From Prolixibacteraceae bacterium (GTDB lineage: Bacteria > Bacteroidota > Bacteroidia > Bacteroidales > Prolixibacteraceae), in NCBI GenBank assembly GCA_028683385.1, contig JAQUIJ010000006.1, forward strand, positions 186,001 to 250,000: DNA of 64,000 bases, given 5' to 3'. Below, one piece after another: positions 55,296 through 63,759 of the stretch. The position numbers and the translations under genes were made by a program. Within the stretch, counting starts at the first letter, position 1. Every line of letters begins with the position of its first letter. The notes beneath the pieces are model-generated. The model was not told where the DNA came from. It ran no database searches and saw only the letters and a list, made by a program, of their open reading frames with translations.

Positions 55296-56615
55296 ATGAA
55301 AAGATTTTTAATCCTTGCAATTTTCTCTTTCTCGCTGCTGAGTTTATGCTTCGCGCAAACAGTAACCACTTCAGGTGATTGTAACAATGACATTAAAGAT
55401 TCCCGTGGAAAAATGATCCCCTGGGAAAAGGGCGCCAGTGAGACTGGCAAATACCGTAACGTTTTTCTTGAAGCCGGGTACAAACAGGCCGATATCGACG
55501 CGAAGATGGCCAAGGCATATTACGATGTTTTTGAAGGACCCAACAAGGTGTATTTCGAAGTTGGTGATTCGATGGCCTATGTTTCGGATGTGAAAAACCA
55601 CGATGCGCGCACCGAAGGACTTTCCTATGGGCTGATGGTGGCGGTACAACTGAATAAAAAAGAGGTTTTTGATAAGTTGTGGCGTTGGACCAAAAAATAC
55701 ATGCAACATCAGGGTGGCGCCCGGGATGCTTATTTTGCCTGGAGTGTTGACAATAAAACCTTCAAGCAAAATTCACCAGGTTCGGCCTCCGACGGAGAAT
55801 TGTATTTTGTGACCGATTTGCTTTTTGCCTCGAACCGCTGGGGAAACGACTCCGGAATTGATTATTATAAGGAAGCCCGCCGGATTTTGGACGCCATGTG
55901 GAGCAAAGATGGAACGCAAGGCGTAACGAATGTGATTAATACCGAACACAAGCAGATCACCTTTGTACCCGATAAAGGTGGCTACACCTGGACTGATCCA
56001 TCGTATCATTTACCAGCCTTTTATGAAGTGTGGGCCAAATATGCCAAAGATGGACACGAGCAGTTTTACCGCGATTGTGCCGATACATCGAGGGTTTACC
56101 TGCATCGAGCCTGTAATCGTGCCACTGCATTGAATTCTGATTATGCCGAATTTAGCGGTGCACCACGGAATTTCTGGAGAATGAAACCGGCCTTCCGGTA
56201 CGATTCGTGGCGAGTTCCAATGAACATTGCAATGGATTACTCGTGGTATGCCAAAGACATCGAATGGCAGCAGGATTACGGCAAGCGGATTCAGAACTTC
56301 TTGTTCTGCCGTGGCATCGACACCTTCGAAGACCAGTTTATGCTGGATGGATCTTTACCTGAACAAAAAGAAATTTTACAGGCTGGTGGCTATCAAAAGC
56401 TACGGCATTCACTGGGGTTGGTTGCCACTTCCGGAGCTGCTTCGCTCATGGGAACTCAGGCCAAAAGCTGGAAATTTGTCGATGGCGTGTGGAATGCCAA
56501 ACTCGAGCCATACGCCGATGGCTATTTCGATCCGTATTTCGATGGATTACTTTACTTGTTTAGCGTGATGCACCTGAGCGGGAATTACCGGATTATTACT
56601 CCGGGAATGAAATAA
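55296..56615 (+). CDS. GH8 oligoxylanase-like glycosidase
   Basis: 439 residues with signal peptide (LAIFSFSLLSLCFA). The (alpha/alpha)6 barrel carries the GH8 acid E107 in ARTEGLSYGLM, D166 in SASDGELYFV and base candidate D303 in FRYDSWRVPMN. These match the Glu/Asp pair of reducing-end xylose-releasing exo-oligoxylanase (Rex) and the order AWSVDN...SASDGELY typical of that subgroup. It should release xylose from reducing ends of xylo-oligosaccharides by inversion, though chitosanase or licheninase activities also occur in GH8. It is a single gene followed by a 375-nt repeat-rich gap. Confidence 0.9.
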   Translation: MKRFLILAIFSFSLLSLCFAQTVTTSGDCNNDIKDSRGKMIPWEKGASETGKYRNVFLEAGYKQADIDAKMAKAYYDVFEGPNKVYFEVGDSMAYVSDVKNHDARTEGLSYGLMVAVQLNKKEVFDKLWRWTKKYMQHQGGARDAYFAWSVDNKTFKQNSPGSASDGELYFVTDLLFASNRWGNDSGIDYYKEARRILDAMWSKDGTQGVTNVINTEHKQITFVPDKGGYTWTDPSYHLPAFYEVWAKYAKDGHEQFYRDCADTSRVYLHRACNRATALNSDYAEFSGAPRNFWRMKPAFRYDSWRVPMNIAMDYSWYAKDIEWQQDYGKRIQNFLFCRGIDTFEDQFMLDGSLPEQKEILQAGGYQKLRHSLGLVATSGAASLMGTQAKSWKFVDGVWNAKLEPYADGYFDPYFDGLLYLFSVMHLSGNYRIITPGMK

Positions 56616-56990
56616 TTGTGGTTGTCTCAAAAGTCAAAGTTTAGTAAATGAAGCTTATAAATTGTGGTTACCTTCATTTCACCCCACCAAACCTCCCCTA
56701 AATGGGAGGCTTTGAAGTCCCCTTCAGGCTTCGGCGTGAGCTCAGTCGAACGGGGATTTAGGGGTTTTAGTAGTAACGGTACTTTCAAATCGTAAGTTTG
56801 TGATTAGCTAATATCACTTTTGAAACAACCCCTATTAAATTATAGCTCCCTTCGACAGGCTCAGGGAGCGACTTGCTTGATGACAAAACAAAAAAATCAA
56901 AAATATTTTCACCCTCCGTGTAACGAATCGACTTTCCTGAAGGTATTGTATTCAGAAAAGCATTTTTAGCAAACTGATTCCAAATTTTAC
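56616..56990. repeat. Repeat-rich intergenic region of 375 nt with three hairpins
   Basis: Stem 1 is CCTCCC/GGGAGG (56692-56697, 56704-56709). Stem 2 is TCCCC/GGGGA (56718-56722, 56752-56756) around a GTTCGACTGAGCTCACG-type core read on the minus strand. Stem 3 is GCTCCCT/AGGGAGC (56845-56851, 56863-56869) around TCGACAGGCTC. The cores look like dispersed bacterial repeats rather than terminators, and no gene was found in the region. A sigma gene begins at its end. Confidence 0.6.
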
Positions 56991-57542
56991 ATGACTGAAC
57001 GGTTAAGCGACGAACAATTGATGAAGAATCTGGCGCAAGGCGATAACAAAGCTGCCGCCGAACTTTACGACAGGTATTACAAAAACGTGTACGGCTATTT
57101 TGTCAGGATGACACGTGACGTCGATGCGAGTCGCGATCTGACACAGAATGTTTTCATGAAAATTATCCGTTACAGTCAGAGTTGGAAGGAAGACCGGGTT
57201 TTTATGCATTGGCTTTTCCGGATTGCACGAAACATCATGGTCGACTATTTCAGGGGAGCGCGAAAGTTTTACGATCTGAATGATGAACCGGAAATTGCAG
57301 CGCGCGATCAGGCCGATTCTGTCAGGGTGATGGAAGCCCGCGAATCGTACGACTTTCTGCTCGAAGCCATGGAAAAACTTCCGCCCGGTTATCGCGAATT
57401 GATTGAATTGAATCGGTTTCAGGGATTTTCGTACAAGGAAATTGCCGCAACCATCGAATCGAACGAAAATGCTGTGAAAGTGAAAACCTTCAGGGCAATA
57501 CAAAAGCTGAAAGAGATTTATACTCAAATAATAATGGATTGA
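56991..57542 (+). CDS. ECF RNA polymerase sigma factor
   Basis: 183 residues. Region 2 is seen in LYDRYYKNVYGYFVRMTRD and SRDLTQNVFMKIIRYSQSW, region 4 in KLPPGYRELIELNRFQGFS and the helix-turn-helix YKEIAATIESNENAVKVKTF. Its stop overlaps or abuts the anti-sigma start (2 nt gap), and two DUF4097-type genes follow. It is a different ECF group from the PUL sigma factor and lacks a FecR/SusC partner. It probably controls the envelope-stress or surface functions of the genes behind it. Confidence 0.93.
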   Translation: MTERLSDEQLMKNLAQGDNKAAAELYDRYYKNVYGYFVRMTRDVDASRDLTQNVFMKIIRYSQSWKEDRVFMHWLFRIARNIMVDYFRGARKFYDLNDEPEIAARDQADSVRVMEARESYDFLLEAMEKLPPGYRELIELNRFQGFSYKEIAATIESNENAVKVKTFRAIQKLKEIYTQIIMD

Positions 57543-57544
57543 TT

Positions 57545-58312
57545 ATGAAATGCGAAGAGGTAAATATAAATCTTCCTGAATACATCGACAGGAAATTGGA
57601 TGAAACGACATCCGCCGCGATACGGAGTCATCTGGAAAGCTGCCTATCGTGCAAAGCACTTCACAGCGAGTTGAGTTCATTCTTAAACTATATGGATTCG
57701 TTTCCAGCTCCGGAAGTTCCGGAAGGAATGAAAGAAGAATTTGAAGGAATGGTGGCTTCGCTTGGAAATCAGGAAAAGAAGAAAATTCGTCTTGTCCCGA
57801 TGTGGACAAAAATTGCAGCAGTGGTGGTATTCGCATTTGGTTCGTATTGGCTGGGATTTCAGGTTGGTTCACACAAAGGCGAAGTCGTTCAAAACCAACT
57901 GACCTCAGAACTTTCGACTCAAAAGCAGCAGGTTTTACTGGCCAGTTTGCGCGAGTACACCGGGCCACAGAAAATCGATGCGGTTTACAGCATCAGCACT
58001 ACCGGAAATGTTAGCCCTGAATTGATTGATGCTTTGGTTAACACCATGAACACCGATAAAAATGCAAATGTACGTTTGGCGGCCATTTCAGCCCTTTCAG
58101 AAATGATGGATAAAAATCAGAAGGTCAAAACTGAACTCATCAAATCGCTCACTGTTCAGGAAAATCCGCTGTTGCAAATATCACTGATTCAGGTTTTGAC
58201 TGAAAAGGGTGTAAAAGAGGCCAAACATCAGATTGAAAACATTACAAATAATGAGAAAACCGATGAAAGCGTAAAAGCTTATGCAAAGGATATGATGAAA
58301 ATTATCATATAA
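57545..58312 (+). CDS. Zinc-finger anti-sigma factor with HEAT-like repeat domain
   Basis: 255 residues from the ATG at 57545, 2 nt after the sigma stop. The N-terminus holds a putative zinc-finger anti-sigma domain (C3 and the pair in HLESCLSCK, ~32-40). A membrane helix is at ~93-112 (WTKIAAVVVFAFGSYWLGFQ). The outside part (~150-255) has HEAT-like helical pairs (NANVRLAAISALSEMMDKN, NPLLQISLIQVLTEKGV), likely the protein-sensing end. It should hold the sigma factor at the membrane until a signal binds the repeats. Such an anti-sigma with HEAT repeats is seen in Bacteroidota. Confidence 0.88.
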   Translation: MKCEEVNINLPEYIDRKLDETTSAAIRSHLESCLSCKALHSELSSFLNYMDSFPAPEVPEGMKEEFEGMVASLGNQEKKKIRLVPMWTKIAAVVVFAFGSYWLGFQVGSHKGEVVQNQLTSELSTQKQQVLLASLREYTGPQKIDAVYSISTTGNVSPELIDALVNTMNTDKNANVRLAAISALSEMMDKNQKVKTELIKSLTVQENPLLQISLIQVLTEKGVKEAKHQIENITNNEKTDESVKAYAKDMMKIII

Positions 58313-58413
58313 AATCAGGAAGCGATGAAATAGCCGGCGCGACTCGCAACCCTGATCAATTAAAACAAAATTAGCAGGAGTGACCGTTATGTAGTTCAAT
58401 TTGTATTAAAAGT

Positions 58414-58475
58414 GTCATTAAGTGGTCATTTGGTAGTCATTAAATTGTCAAAAACAATGAATGACAAAAAATGAC
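58414..58475. promoter_or_regulatory. Helically phased GTCATT repeat array upstream of the DUF4097 genes
   Basis: GTCATT begins at 58414, 58425 and 58436, and a truncated GTCA at 58447, each 11 nt apart. The inverted form AATGAC follows at 58460 and 58470, 10 nt apart. Sites spaced by one helical turn face the same side of the DNA, as expected for a cooperatively bound activator or repressor. The array lies 70-130 nt before the 58544 start codon. The protein that binds it is unknown. Confidence 0.6.
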
Positions 58476-58543
58476 AAAGCTCTAACATAGGAAGCTTCTG
58501 TTGAAAGAATTTACAAACATTTAAAAATTTTAAATTATTAGCC

Positions 58544-59341
58544 ATGAAAAGAATTGCAATCATATTTACAGCACTTATTTTTCCCGTTTTACTGATGGGG
58601 CAGACCAAAAAATTTGAGTACACTCCAAAGGTGAAAAACAAGATTGAAATTGCCAATTTACTCGGAGAAATCTCATTGCAGAACTCCACTGGCAATGCAA
58701 TCGTAATCGAATCTGATTTCAACATGGAACGCCCGGACCGCGCAGCAGGCCTCAAATTATTGGGCGCCATGGAAGACAATACCGATCTCGGAGTGAATGT
58801 CAGCGAAGAAAACGGAGTGGTCAGCATTCAGGGAGCAACCCGGCAGGTGCGCGACTACAAGTACAAAATTCTTGTTCCAACCGGAATGGCAGTTAACCTC
58901 GACTACGGAAGTCCTTTTGCCAAAGAGGATGTAACCGTCGATTCGTTTACTGGAAGTCTCGAGATCAAAACACTCAGCGCGAATGTAAAGATTACCAAAT
59001 CGTCGGGTCCGTTTACGGTTAATTCCATCAGCGGCGATGTTGAAGTTGTTTTCGACAAGATTAACCAGAGCGAGCCAACTTCATTGGCAACCGTAAGCGG
59101 ATTGGTTGACGTTACCCTTTCTGGTTCGGATAAGGCCAATATCGAAATCAGCACCATCAACGGGAATGTGTTTAATAACCTTGACCTTAAAAGCAATTCT
59201 AAACCGGTTGAAAAAGATAAGCTTGCCTATGGAATGGATGCTCTACGGATGCAAGGCGGAAATTCGTACATCCTGAACGGCGGTGGCCAGAAAGTATATC
59301 TGAAAAGCATTTCAGGAAACATTTACCTGCGTAAACGTTAA
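58544..59341 (+). CDS. DUF4097-type secreted beta-strand-repeat protein, first copy
   Basis: 265 residues with signal peptide (IIFTALIFPVLLMGQ). The remainder is a right-handed beta-helix-like repeat: IEIANLLGEISLQNSTGNAI, SGPFTVNSISGDVEVVF and LATVSGLVDVTLSGSDKANI, ending YLKSISGNIYLRKR. This is the pattern of DUF4097/GIN-type adhesin-like domains. A second, shorter relative follows 11 nt downstream. Function unknown; the family is common behind ECF sigma/anti-sigma pairs in Bacteroidota, which suggests envelope or surface stress roles. Confidence 0.82.
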   Translation: MKRIAIIFTALIFPVLLMGQTKKFEYTPKVKNKIEIANLLGEISLQNSTGNAIVIESDFNMERPDRAAGLKLLGAMEDNTDLGVNVSEENGVVSIQGATRQVRDYKYKILVPTGMAVNLDYGSPFAKEDVTVDSFTGSLEIKTLSANVKITKSSGPFTVNSISGDVEVVFDKINQSEPTSLATVSGLVDVTLSGSDKANIEISTINGNVFNNLDLKSNSKPVEKDKLAYGMDALRMQGGNSYILNGGGQKVYLKSISGNIYLRKR

Positions 59342-59352
59342 ATTTCCCGATC

Positions 59353-60015
59353 ATGAAAAAGAATATTTTAACCGCTATTTTGATAGTGGCCTCAATCGTC
59401 ACATCCTTTTCTCAAAAAGTGATTACTAAAAAGCTCGATGTTCAGGGCAAGAAAGTGGAGATGAAATTCGATTTTGCCGACAGCATCCGCATTGAAGCAT
59501 GGAATAAAAACACCGTTGAACTGGAGGTTTCGGTGAATATCGAGAATAACCGCTTTAACGAATACTACAAATTGAACGAAAACAGTTTCTCTGGCGATAT
59601 TGATTGGGTTGAGAAAATCGATTTCGAGGCGATAAAAAAGATAAAAGGCACTGGTAATAACTGCAATTTCGATAAAATGATTCGTTACAAACTGAAAGTG
59701 CCGGCCAACCTCGAATTTAGCCTGAAAACCATAGCGGGACAAATCATTCTGGAAGGCTCGCTGGGCAAAATGTCGGTCAATTCAATCAGCGGCTTTATCG
59801 ATTATGCTGTTCCGGCAAGCATGAAAGCCCGGATCAACCTTTCAACAGTAACCGGCGATGTGTATTCGAACCTGACGTTTGACAAAAGCGGTTCGAAAGA
59901 AATGTCGTGGGTAGGAACCAAACGCGATTTGACACTCAACAGCGGCAGTCTGCCAATCAAACTGGAGACCGTGAGTGGCAATATTTACCTACGGAAAGCG
60001 AAGCAATTGAATTGA
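59353..60015 (+). CDS. DUF4097-type secreted beta-strand-repeat protein, second copy
   Basis: 220 residues with signal peptide (ILTAILIVASIVTSFSQ). Same beta-helical repeat style as its neighbour: AGQIILEGSLGKMSVNSISG and MKARINLSTVTGDVYSNL, ending LETVSGNIYLRKA. The shared C-terminal SGNIYLRK element shows the two are diverged paralogues. They are 11 nt apart and co-transcribed. Its middle has a more charged, non-repeat segment (DIDWVEKIDFEAIKKIK). Confidence 0.8.
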   Translation: MKKNILTAILIVASIVTSFSQKVITKKLDVQGKKVEMKFDFADSIRIEAWNKNTVELEVSVNIENNRFNEYYKLNENSFSGDIDWVEKIDFEAIKKIKGTGNNCNFDKMIRYKLKVPANLEFSLKTIAGQIILEGSLGKMSVNSISGFIDYAVPASMKARINLSTVTGDVYSNLTFDKSGSKEMSWVGTKRDLTLNSGSLPIKLETVSGNIYLRKAKQLN

Positions 60016-60055
60016 GAATTATTTTAACGTCAGCTATTTATTAAAAGTGCGAAAG

Positions 60056-60081
60056 CCATTTCGGAAACGGGATGGTTTTTG
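60056..60081 (+). terminator. Terminator with GAAA tetraloop after the DUF4097 operon
   Basis: CCATTTCG (60056-60063) pairs with CGGGATGG (60068-60075), including two G-T pairs, around a GAAA loop and before TTTTT. Confidence 0.75.
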
Positions 60082-60128
60082 GTTTGGAATTTTGTGAATC
60101 AAAACTGAAACGGATTCATTTCCAAATT

Positions 60129-60168
60129 CCTGAAATCAGATGTGCGATTTCTTCAGGTTTTTATTTTA
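60129..60168 (+). terminator. Second hairpin before the rhamnosidase gene
   Basis: CCTGAA (60129-60134) pairs with TTCAGG (60152-60157), with ATC/GAT inner pairs, followed by TTTTTATTTTA. It may back up the first terminator or act as a leader attenuator for the GH78 gene 29 nt on. Confidence 0.5.
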
Positions 60169-60196
60169 CTTTTAAATTCTAAACCAACCTGAAGCC

Positions 60197-62938
60197 ATGA
60201 AACTTAAGATTCTTATTTTCCTGCTTGCCTGTTTTGCATTTAAACCTGCAGAGGCCAAACTTATTCCGACGCAACTTACCTGTGAATATCTTAAAAATTT
60301 GCCTTTGGTTGATGTTCCTCATCCACGATTGGCCTGGATAAATATTGCAGAATCCGGAGAACGCGGGCAACAGCAAACGGCCTTTCAGATCAGGGTGGCT
60401 ACTTCAGCCAGCACACTCGAAAATCCTGATATGTGGGATAGTGGTAAGGTAAAATCTGATCAATCGACACGTGTTGAGTACAATGGAAAAACCTTGATGT
60501 CGCGGCAGGAATGTTGGTGGCAGGTGCGGGTTTGGGATCGCAATAACAAAGTTTCGGAATGGAGCGAACCTGTCATGTGGCGGATGGGGCTGCTTCAGGC
60601 AACTGACTGGAAAGCGGAGTGGATTGGCGCTCCATGGCAGGGCGAGGAAGCCTTGTCGAAACAGGGAAATACCAATACAACATTGGCTCAGTTACCCCCG
60701 CCAGCTCCCCTGTTCAGGAAAGAATTTGTTATTCAGAAGAAGATCGCCAAGGCTGTTGCGTTTGTAACCGGATTGGGGTATTTTGAGCTTTATGTGAATG
60801 GCGAAAAAGTTGGCGATGATGTATTGGTGCCCAACCAGACCAATTACGGCAAGCGCCCCGGATTAATTGATGCCGGCTTGCCTTTGAAAGACGATTTCCG
60901 TGAATACCGCGTCATGTACCTGGCTTATGATGTTACCAAAATGCTCCGGAATGGTACGAATGTAGTTGGCAGTATTTTGGGGAATGGATTTTATAATCCG
61001 TCAAAATCGTGGGCCGAAGGGTATGGTTCTCCCCGATTTTTAGGGCAGATCCACATCGCATACACCGACGGAACTGAAGATGTAATTTTGAGCGATCAAA
61101 CCTGGAAGGCTTCCAAAAGTGCAATCCTGATGGACATGGTGTACTACGGTGAACATTACGATGCCCGTTTGGAACAACCCAGCTGGTGTTCTCCCGGATT
61201 CGATGACTCGAAGTGGGAACCTGTTGCCAAACGCAAAGCTCCGGAAGGGAAACTGGTTACACAAACTTCAGAACCCGATAAAGTCACACTCCGTATTCCG
61301 CCACGTTCCATCGAAAAAACGGCAGAAGGAAATTATAAAGTCGACTTTGGTGTGGAGATTTCCGGAAGGCTTCGGCTAAATGATATTTCTGGTCCGGCAG
61401 GTCAGAAAATAGAAATTAAATACCTGTGTAACACGTATTCAGGCGATAATTCATACATCTGTAAAGGTGGCGGTTCAGAGTCGTATGCCTCGCGTTTTAA
61501 CTGGTTTGTATTTAGCGCTGTTGAAATTACCAACTGGCCCGGCGAATTAAAGCCCGAGAACCTGTCCGCTGAAGCGGTGAATACATCCATTGAAGAATCG
61601 GCAAAATTCGAGACTTCCAACTCTTTGTTTAACGACATCAACAAAGCATGGAAACGGAGTCAATTGGACAACATGCACGGAGGGATTGCAAGTGATTGTC
61701 CGCATCGCGAACGTTCGGGCTACACTGGCGACGGACAAGTGGCGTGCGTTACCATGATGCACAATTTCGACGCAAAGTCATTCTACTTTAAATGGATAAA
61801 AGACATTCTTGGCGCGCAGAATGTTGAAACCGGATATGTACCCAACGGGGCTCCCTGGCAACCCGGATGTGGCGGTGGCGTGGCCTGGGGAGCCGCAATA
61901 GCCATTATGCCCTGGGAATTTTACCTTCATTACGGCGATTTAGATATGTTGGCGGATAACTATGAAGGGATGAAAGGATACATCCGGTATATGCAGTCGT
62001 GGGTCGGTCTGGATGGCACTATGTTTTCGCAACGCCCCGGTAAAGATGGCAAGCCGCTGCAATGGTTCAATTTGGGAGAATGGTCTGCTCCGGGAAAAAC
62101 AGTTCCCGATAATATGGTCCACACGTTTTATTTCTGGCGGTGTGCCGATCTGACTGCAAAAACTGCACGGGCGATGCATAAAACCGACGAAGCCAACCAA
62201 TATGCTGAACTTGCCGAACGGACAAGGGAGGCTTTTCATAAGAAATTCTACGACGAGAAAAATGGTACCTATGGAAGTGGTGGTGGAAATATTTTTGCCC
62301 TGAAAATGGGAGTTCCTGCCGAACAGTATTTCAAAGTGGTTTCAGCGTTGAGAGCGGATATCAAAGCAAACGATGGCCATTTGGATACCGGTATTTTTGG
62401 AACCCAGTTTTTCTTTGAGGTACTCTCGGAAAATGGAATGCACGATTTGGCTTATGAAGCCTTAAACAAACGGACAATGCCGAGCTTCGGTTACGGACTT
62501 GCACAAGGCGCCACAACCACCTGGGAACAGTGGAACGGTGAAAACTCGCAAAACCACCCCATGTTTGGTGGTGGTTTGGTTTGGTTTTACCGGAAACTTG
62601 CAGGTATGAATACCGACCCTGATCAGCCCGGTTACCGACACATCATTTTTAAACCGCAACCTGTTGCAGATCTTCAATACGTTACTTATTCGACAAACAC
62701 ATCGTATGGTGAAGCCGGTATTAACTGGAAAAATAAAGATGGCAAATTTCTGATGGATATTGCGGTGCCGGTTGGCAGCAAAGCAACCGTTTTTGTTCCT
62801 TCCGGAGATATCAAAAGTTTGAAAGAAAGCAGCCATCCGATCAAACAATCAAAAGGCGTGCATCTTGCTTCTACCGGAAAGGATACCATTGTACTTGATG
62901 TGGAATCGGGAAAATATCAGTTCGAGGTCAACAAATAA
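60197..62938 (+). CDS. GH78 alpha-L-rhamnosidase
   Basis: 913 residues with signal peptide (LIFLLACFAFKPAEA). N-terminal fibronectin/Ig-like and beta-sandwich domains (VDVPHPRLAW, AFQIRVATS) lead to the (alpha/alpha)6 barrel. The GH78 signature D-x3-R-x-ER-x-GY-x-GD is intact at 500-512 (DCPHRERSGYTGD), giving D500, R504, E505 and D512; a downstream E in TTTWEQWNG is the likely general base. C-terminal jelly roll ends ~900. It removes L-rhamnose from pectin, glycosides or flavonoids by inversion. No SusCD is next to it in the window, but further genes continue off the right edge. Confidence 0.95.
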   Translation: MKLKILIFLLACFAFKPAEAKLIPTQLTCEYLKNLPLVDVPHPRLAWINIAESGERGQQQTAFQIRVATSASTLENPDMWDSGKVKSDQSTRVEYNGKTLMSRQECWWQVRVWDRNNKVSEWSEPVMWRMGLLQATDWKAEWIGAPWQGEEALSKQGNTNTTLAQLPPPAPLFRKEFVIQKKIAKAVAFVTGLGYFELYVNGEKVGDDVLVPNQTNYGKRPGLIDAGLPLKDDFREYRVMYLAYDVTKMLRNGTNVVGSILGNGFYNPSKSWAEGYGSPRFLGQIHIAYTDGTEDVILSDQTWKASKSAILMDMVYYGEHYDARLEQPSWCSPGFDDSKWEPVAKRKAPEGKLVTQTSEPDKVTLRIPPRSIEKTAEGNYKVDFGVEISGRLRLNDISGPAGQKIEIKYLCNTYSGDNSYICKGGGSESYASRFNWFVFSAVEITNWPGELKPENLSAEAVNTSIEESAKFETSNSLFNDINKAWKRSQLDNMHGGIASDCPHRERSGYTGDGQVACVTMMHNFDAKSFYFKWIKDILGAQNVETGYVPNGAPWQPGCGGGVAWGAAIAIMPWEFYLHYGDLDMLADNYEGMKGYIRYMQSWVGLDGTMFSQRPGKDGKPLQWFNLGEWSAPGKTVPDNMVHTFYFWRCADLTAKTARAMHKTDEANQYAELAERTREAFHKKFYDEKNGTYGSGGGNIFALKMGVPAEQYFKVVSALRADIKANDGHLDTGIFGTQFFFEVLSENGMHDLAYEALNKRTMPSFGYGLAQGATTTWEQWNGENSQNHPMFGGGLVWFYRKLAGMNTDPDQPGYRHIIFKPQPVADLQYVTYSTNTSYGEAGINWKNKDGKFLMDIAVPVGSKATVFVPSGDIKSLKESSHPIKQSKGVHLASTGKDTIVLDVESGKYQFEVNK

Positions 62939-63163
62939 CTAACTCCGTTGATCGAAGCGTCATGATGAATTTGTTTCGGCATCTAAATAGATGGAATAAG
63001 ATATTATCAAATTTATTGACGATTTTATTTATTTCAGAATATTGGCCTTTGCGTTGGTTTTAGCCAACGGACATCTGATTTTGTAAAATAGTTTCTTTTA
63101 ATTACCTGAAATATCTTTGTTTATCATTATTTTTAGTAGTCAATAAACTCAGAACCTGACCTT
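62939..63163. other. 225-nt gap after GH78 with one REP-like hairpin
   Basis: AT-rich, no gene seen. It contains REP-like copy A (63046-63074). Confidence 0.55.
63046..63074 (+). repeat. REP-like hairpin copy A
   Basis: CCTTTGCGTTGG-TTTTAG-CCAACGGACAT. The stem is CGTTGG/CCAACG (63052-63057, 63064-63069). It shares the CCTTTGC flank, TTTAG loop and ACGGACAT end with copies B and C. Confidence 0.75.
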
Positions 63164-63634
63164 ATGGATTTTTTTGAACTGCGTGGGAAATTGATCATCA
63201 CGGAAAGAAAAATCAATGATATCAATACCATCATATCAAAAATGGAAACTCGACTAAATGCGTTGAATGCCCGAATCACAAAAATGGATAATGGAGTAAC
63301 TTTCTCCAGATCAAAATTGCATTCCAAATTAGGCACTCTAATTACAAGGTACGAATCGCTTGGATTTATGAGGGAAGGGAAAGTTGACTTCTTCAAAGAA
63401 AGCCATTCTCTTAAAATTAGTTGGACAGTTAAACTTGACAGTCTTTATTTTTTTAGTTTATGTTGTTCTATAGTTGCGGCAACATTGATAAGCTTATATG
63501 AGAATACTGAATTGGTTATCACGGTAAGCATTGGAATCCTATTTTTTCTGATGTTTGTCTTCATAGGAATAGTGTTTATCAAAGCTCAATTGAATGATTT
63601 GATAAATTCGAGTGTTTATTGGAACTATTATTAG
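63164..63634 (+). CDS. Small membrane protein of unknown function with coiled coil
   Basis: 156 residues. Residues ~1-50 form a coiled coil (INDINTIISKMETRLNALNAR). Two membrane helices are likely at ~92-112 (LYFFSLCCSIVAATLISL) and ~117-141 (VITVSIGILFFLMFVFIGIVF). There is no signal peptide and I recognise no family. The gene is AT-rich and lies alone between REP-like repeat copy A and the inverted pair B/C, so it may be mobile cargo or have moved recently. Possible roles such as a toxin, holin-like or effector protein are only guesses. Confidence 0.7.
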   Translation: MDFFELRGKLIITERKINDINTIISKMETRLNALNARITKMDNGVTFSRSKLHSKLGTLITRYESLGFMREGKVDFFKESHSLKISWTVKLDSLYFFSLCCSIVAATLISLYENTELVITVSIGILFFLMFVFIGIVFIKAQLNDLINSSVYWNYY

Positions 63635-63641
63635 TTTCAGA

Positions 63642-63671
63642 ATGTCCGTCAGCTAAAGCAGACGGCAAAGG
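63642..63671 (-). repeat. REP-like hairpin copy B (inverted)
   Basis: On the minus strand CCTTTGCCGTCTGC-TTTAG-CTGACGGACAT. The stem is CCGTC/GACGG with a mismatch and GC/GC. It faces copy C. Confidence 0.78.
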
Positions 63672-63716
63672 ATATTATCTCATTGATGATTCACACCATT
63701 ATATCAGGGCAGTAAT

Positions 63717-63746
63717 CCTTTGCCGTTCACTTTAGTGAACGGACAT
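63717..63746 (+). repeat. REP-like hairpin copy C
   Basis: CCTTTGCCGTTCAC-TTTAG-TGAACGGACAT. A 9-bp stem CCGTTCACT/AGTGAACGG (63723-63731, 63734-63742). With copy B it forms a longer inverted repeat: ACGGCAAAGGAT (63662-63673) and ATCCTTTGCCGT (63715-63726). Confidence 0.8.
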
Positions 63747-63759
63747 AAGCCAATCAAGC

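Noticed and set aside
56692-56869. The hairpins in 56616-56990 as ordinary terminators of the GH8 gene
   Set aside because: They lie 80-250 nt past the stop, lack following T runs and share core sequences typical of dispersed repeats.
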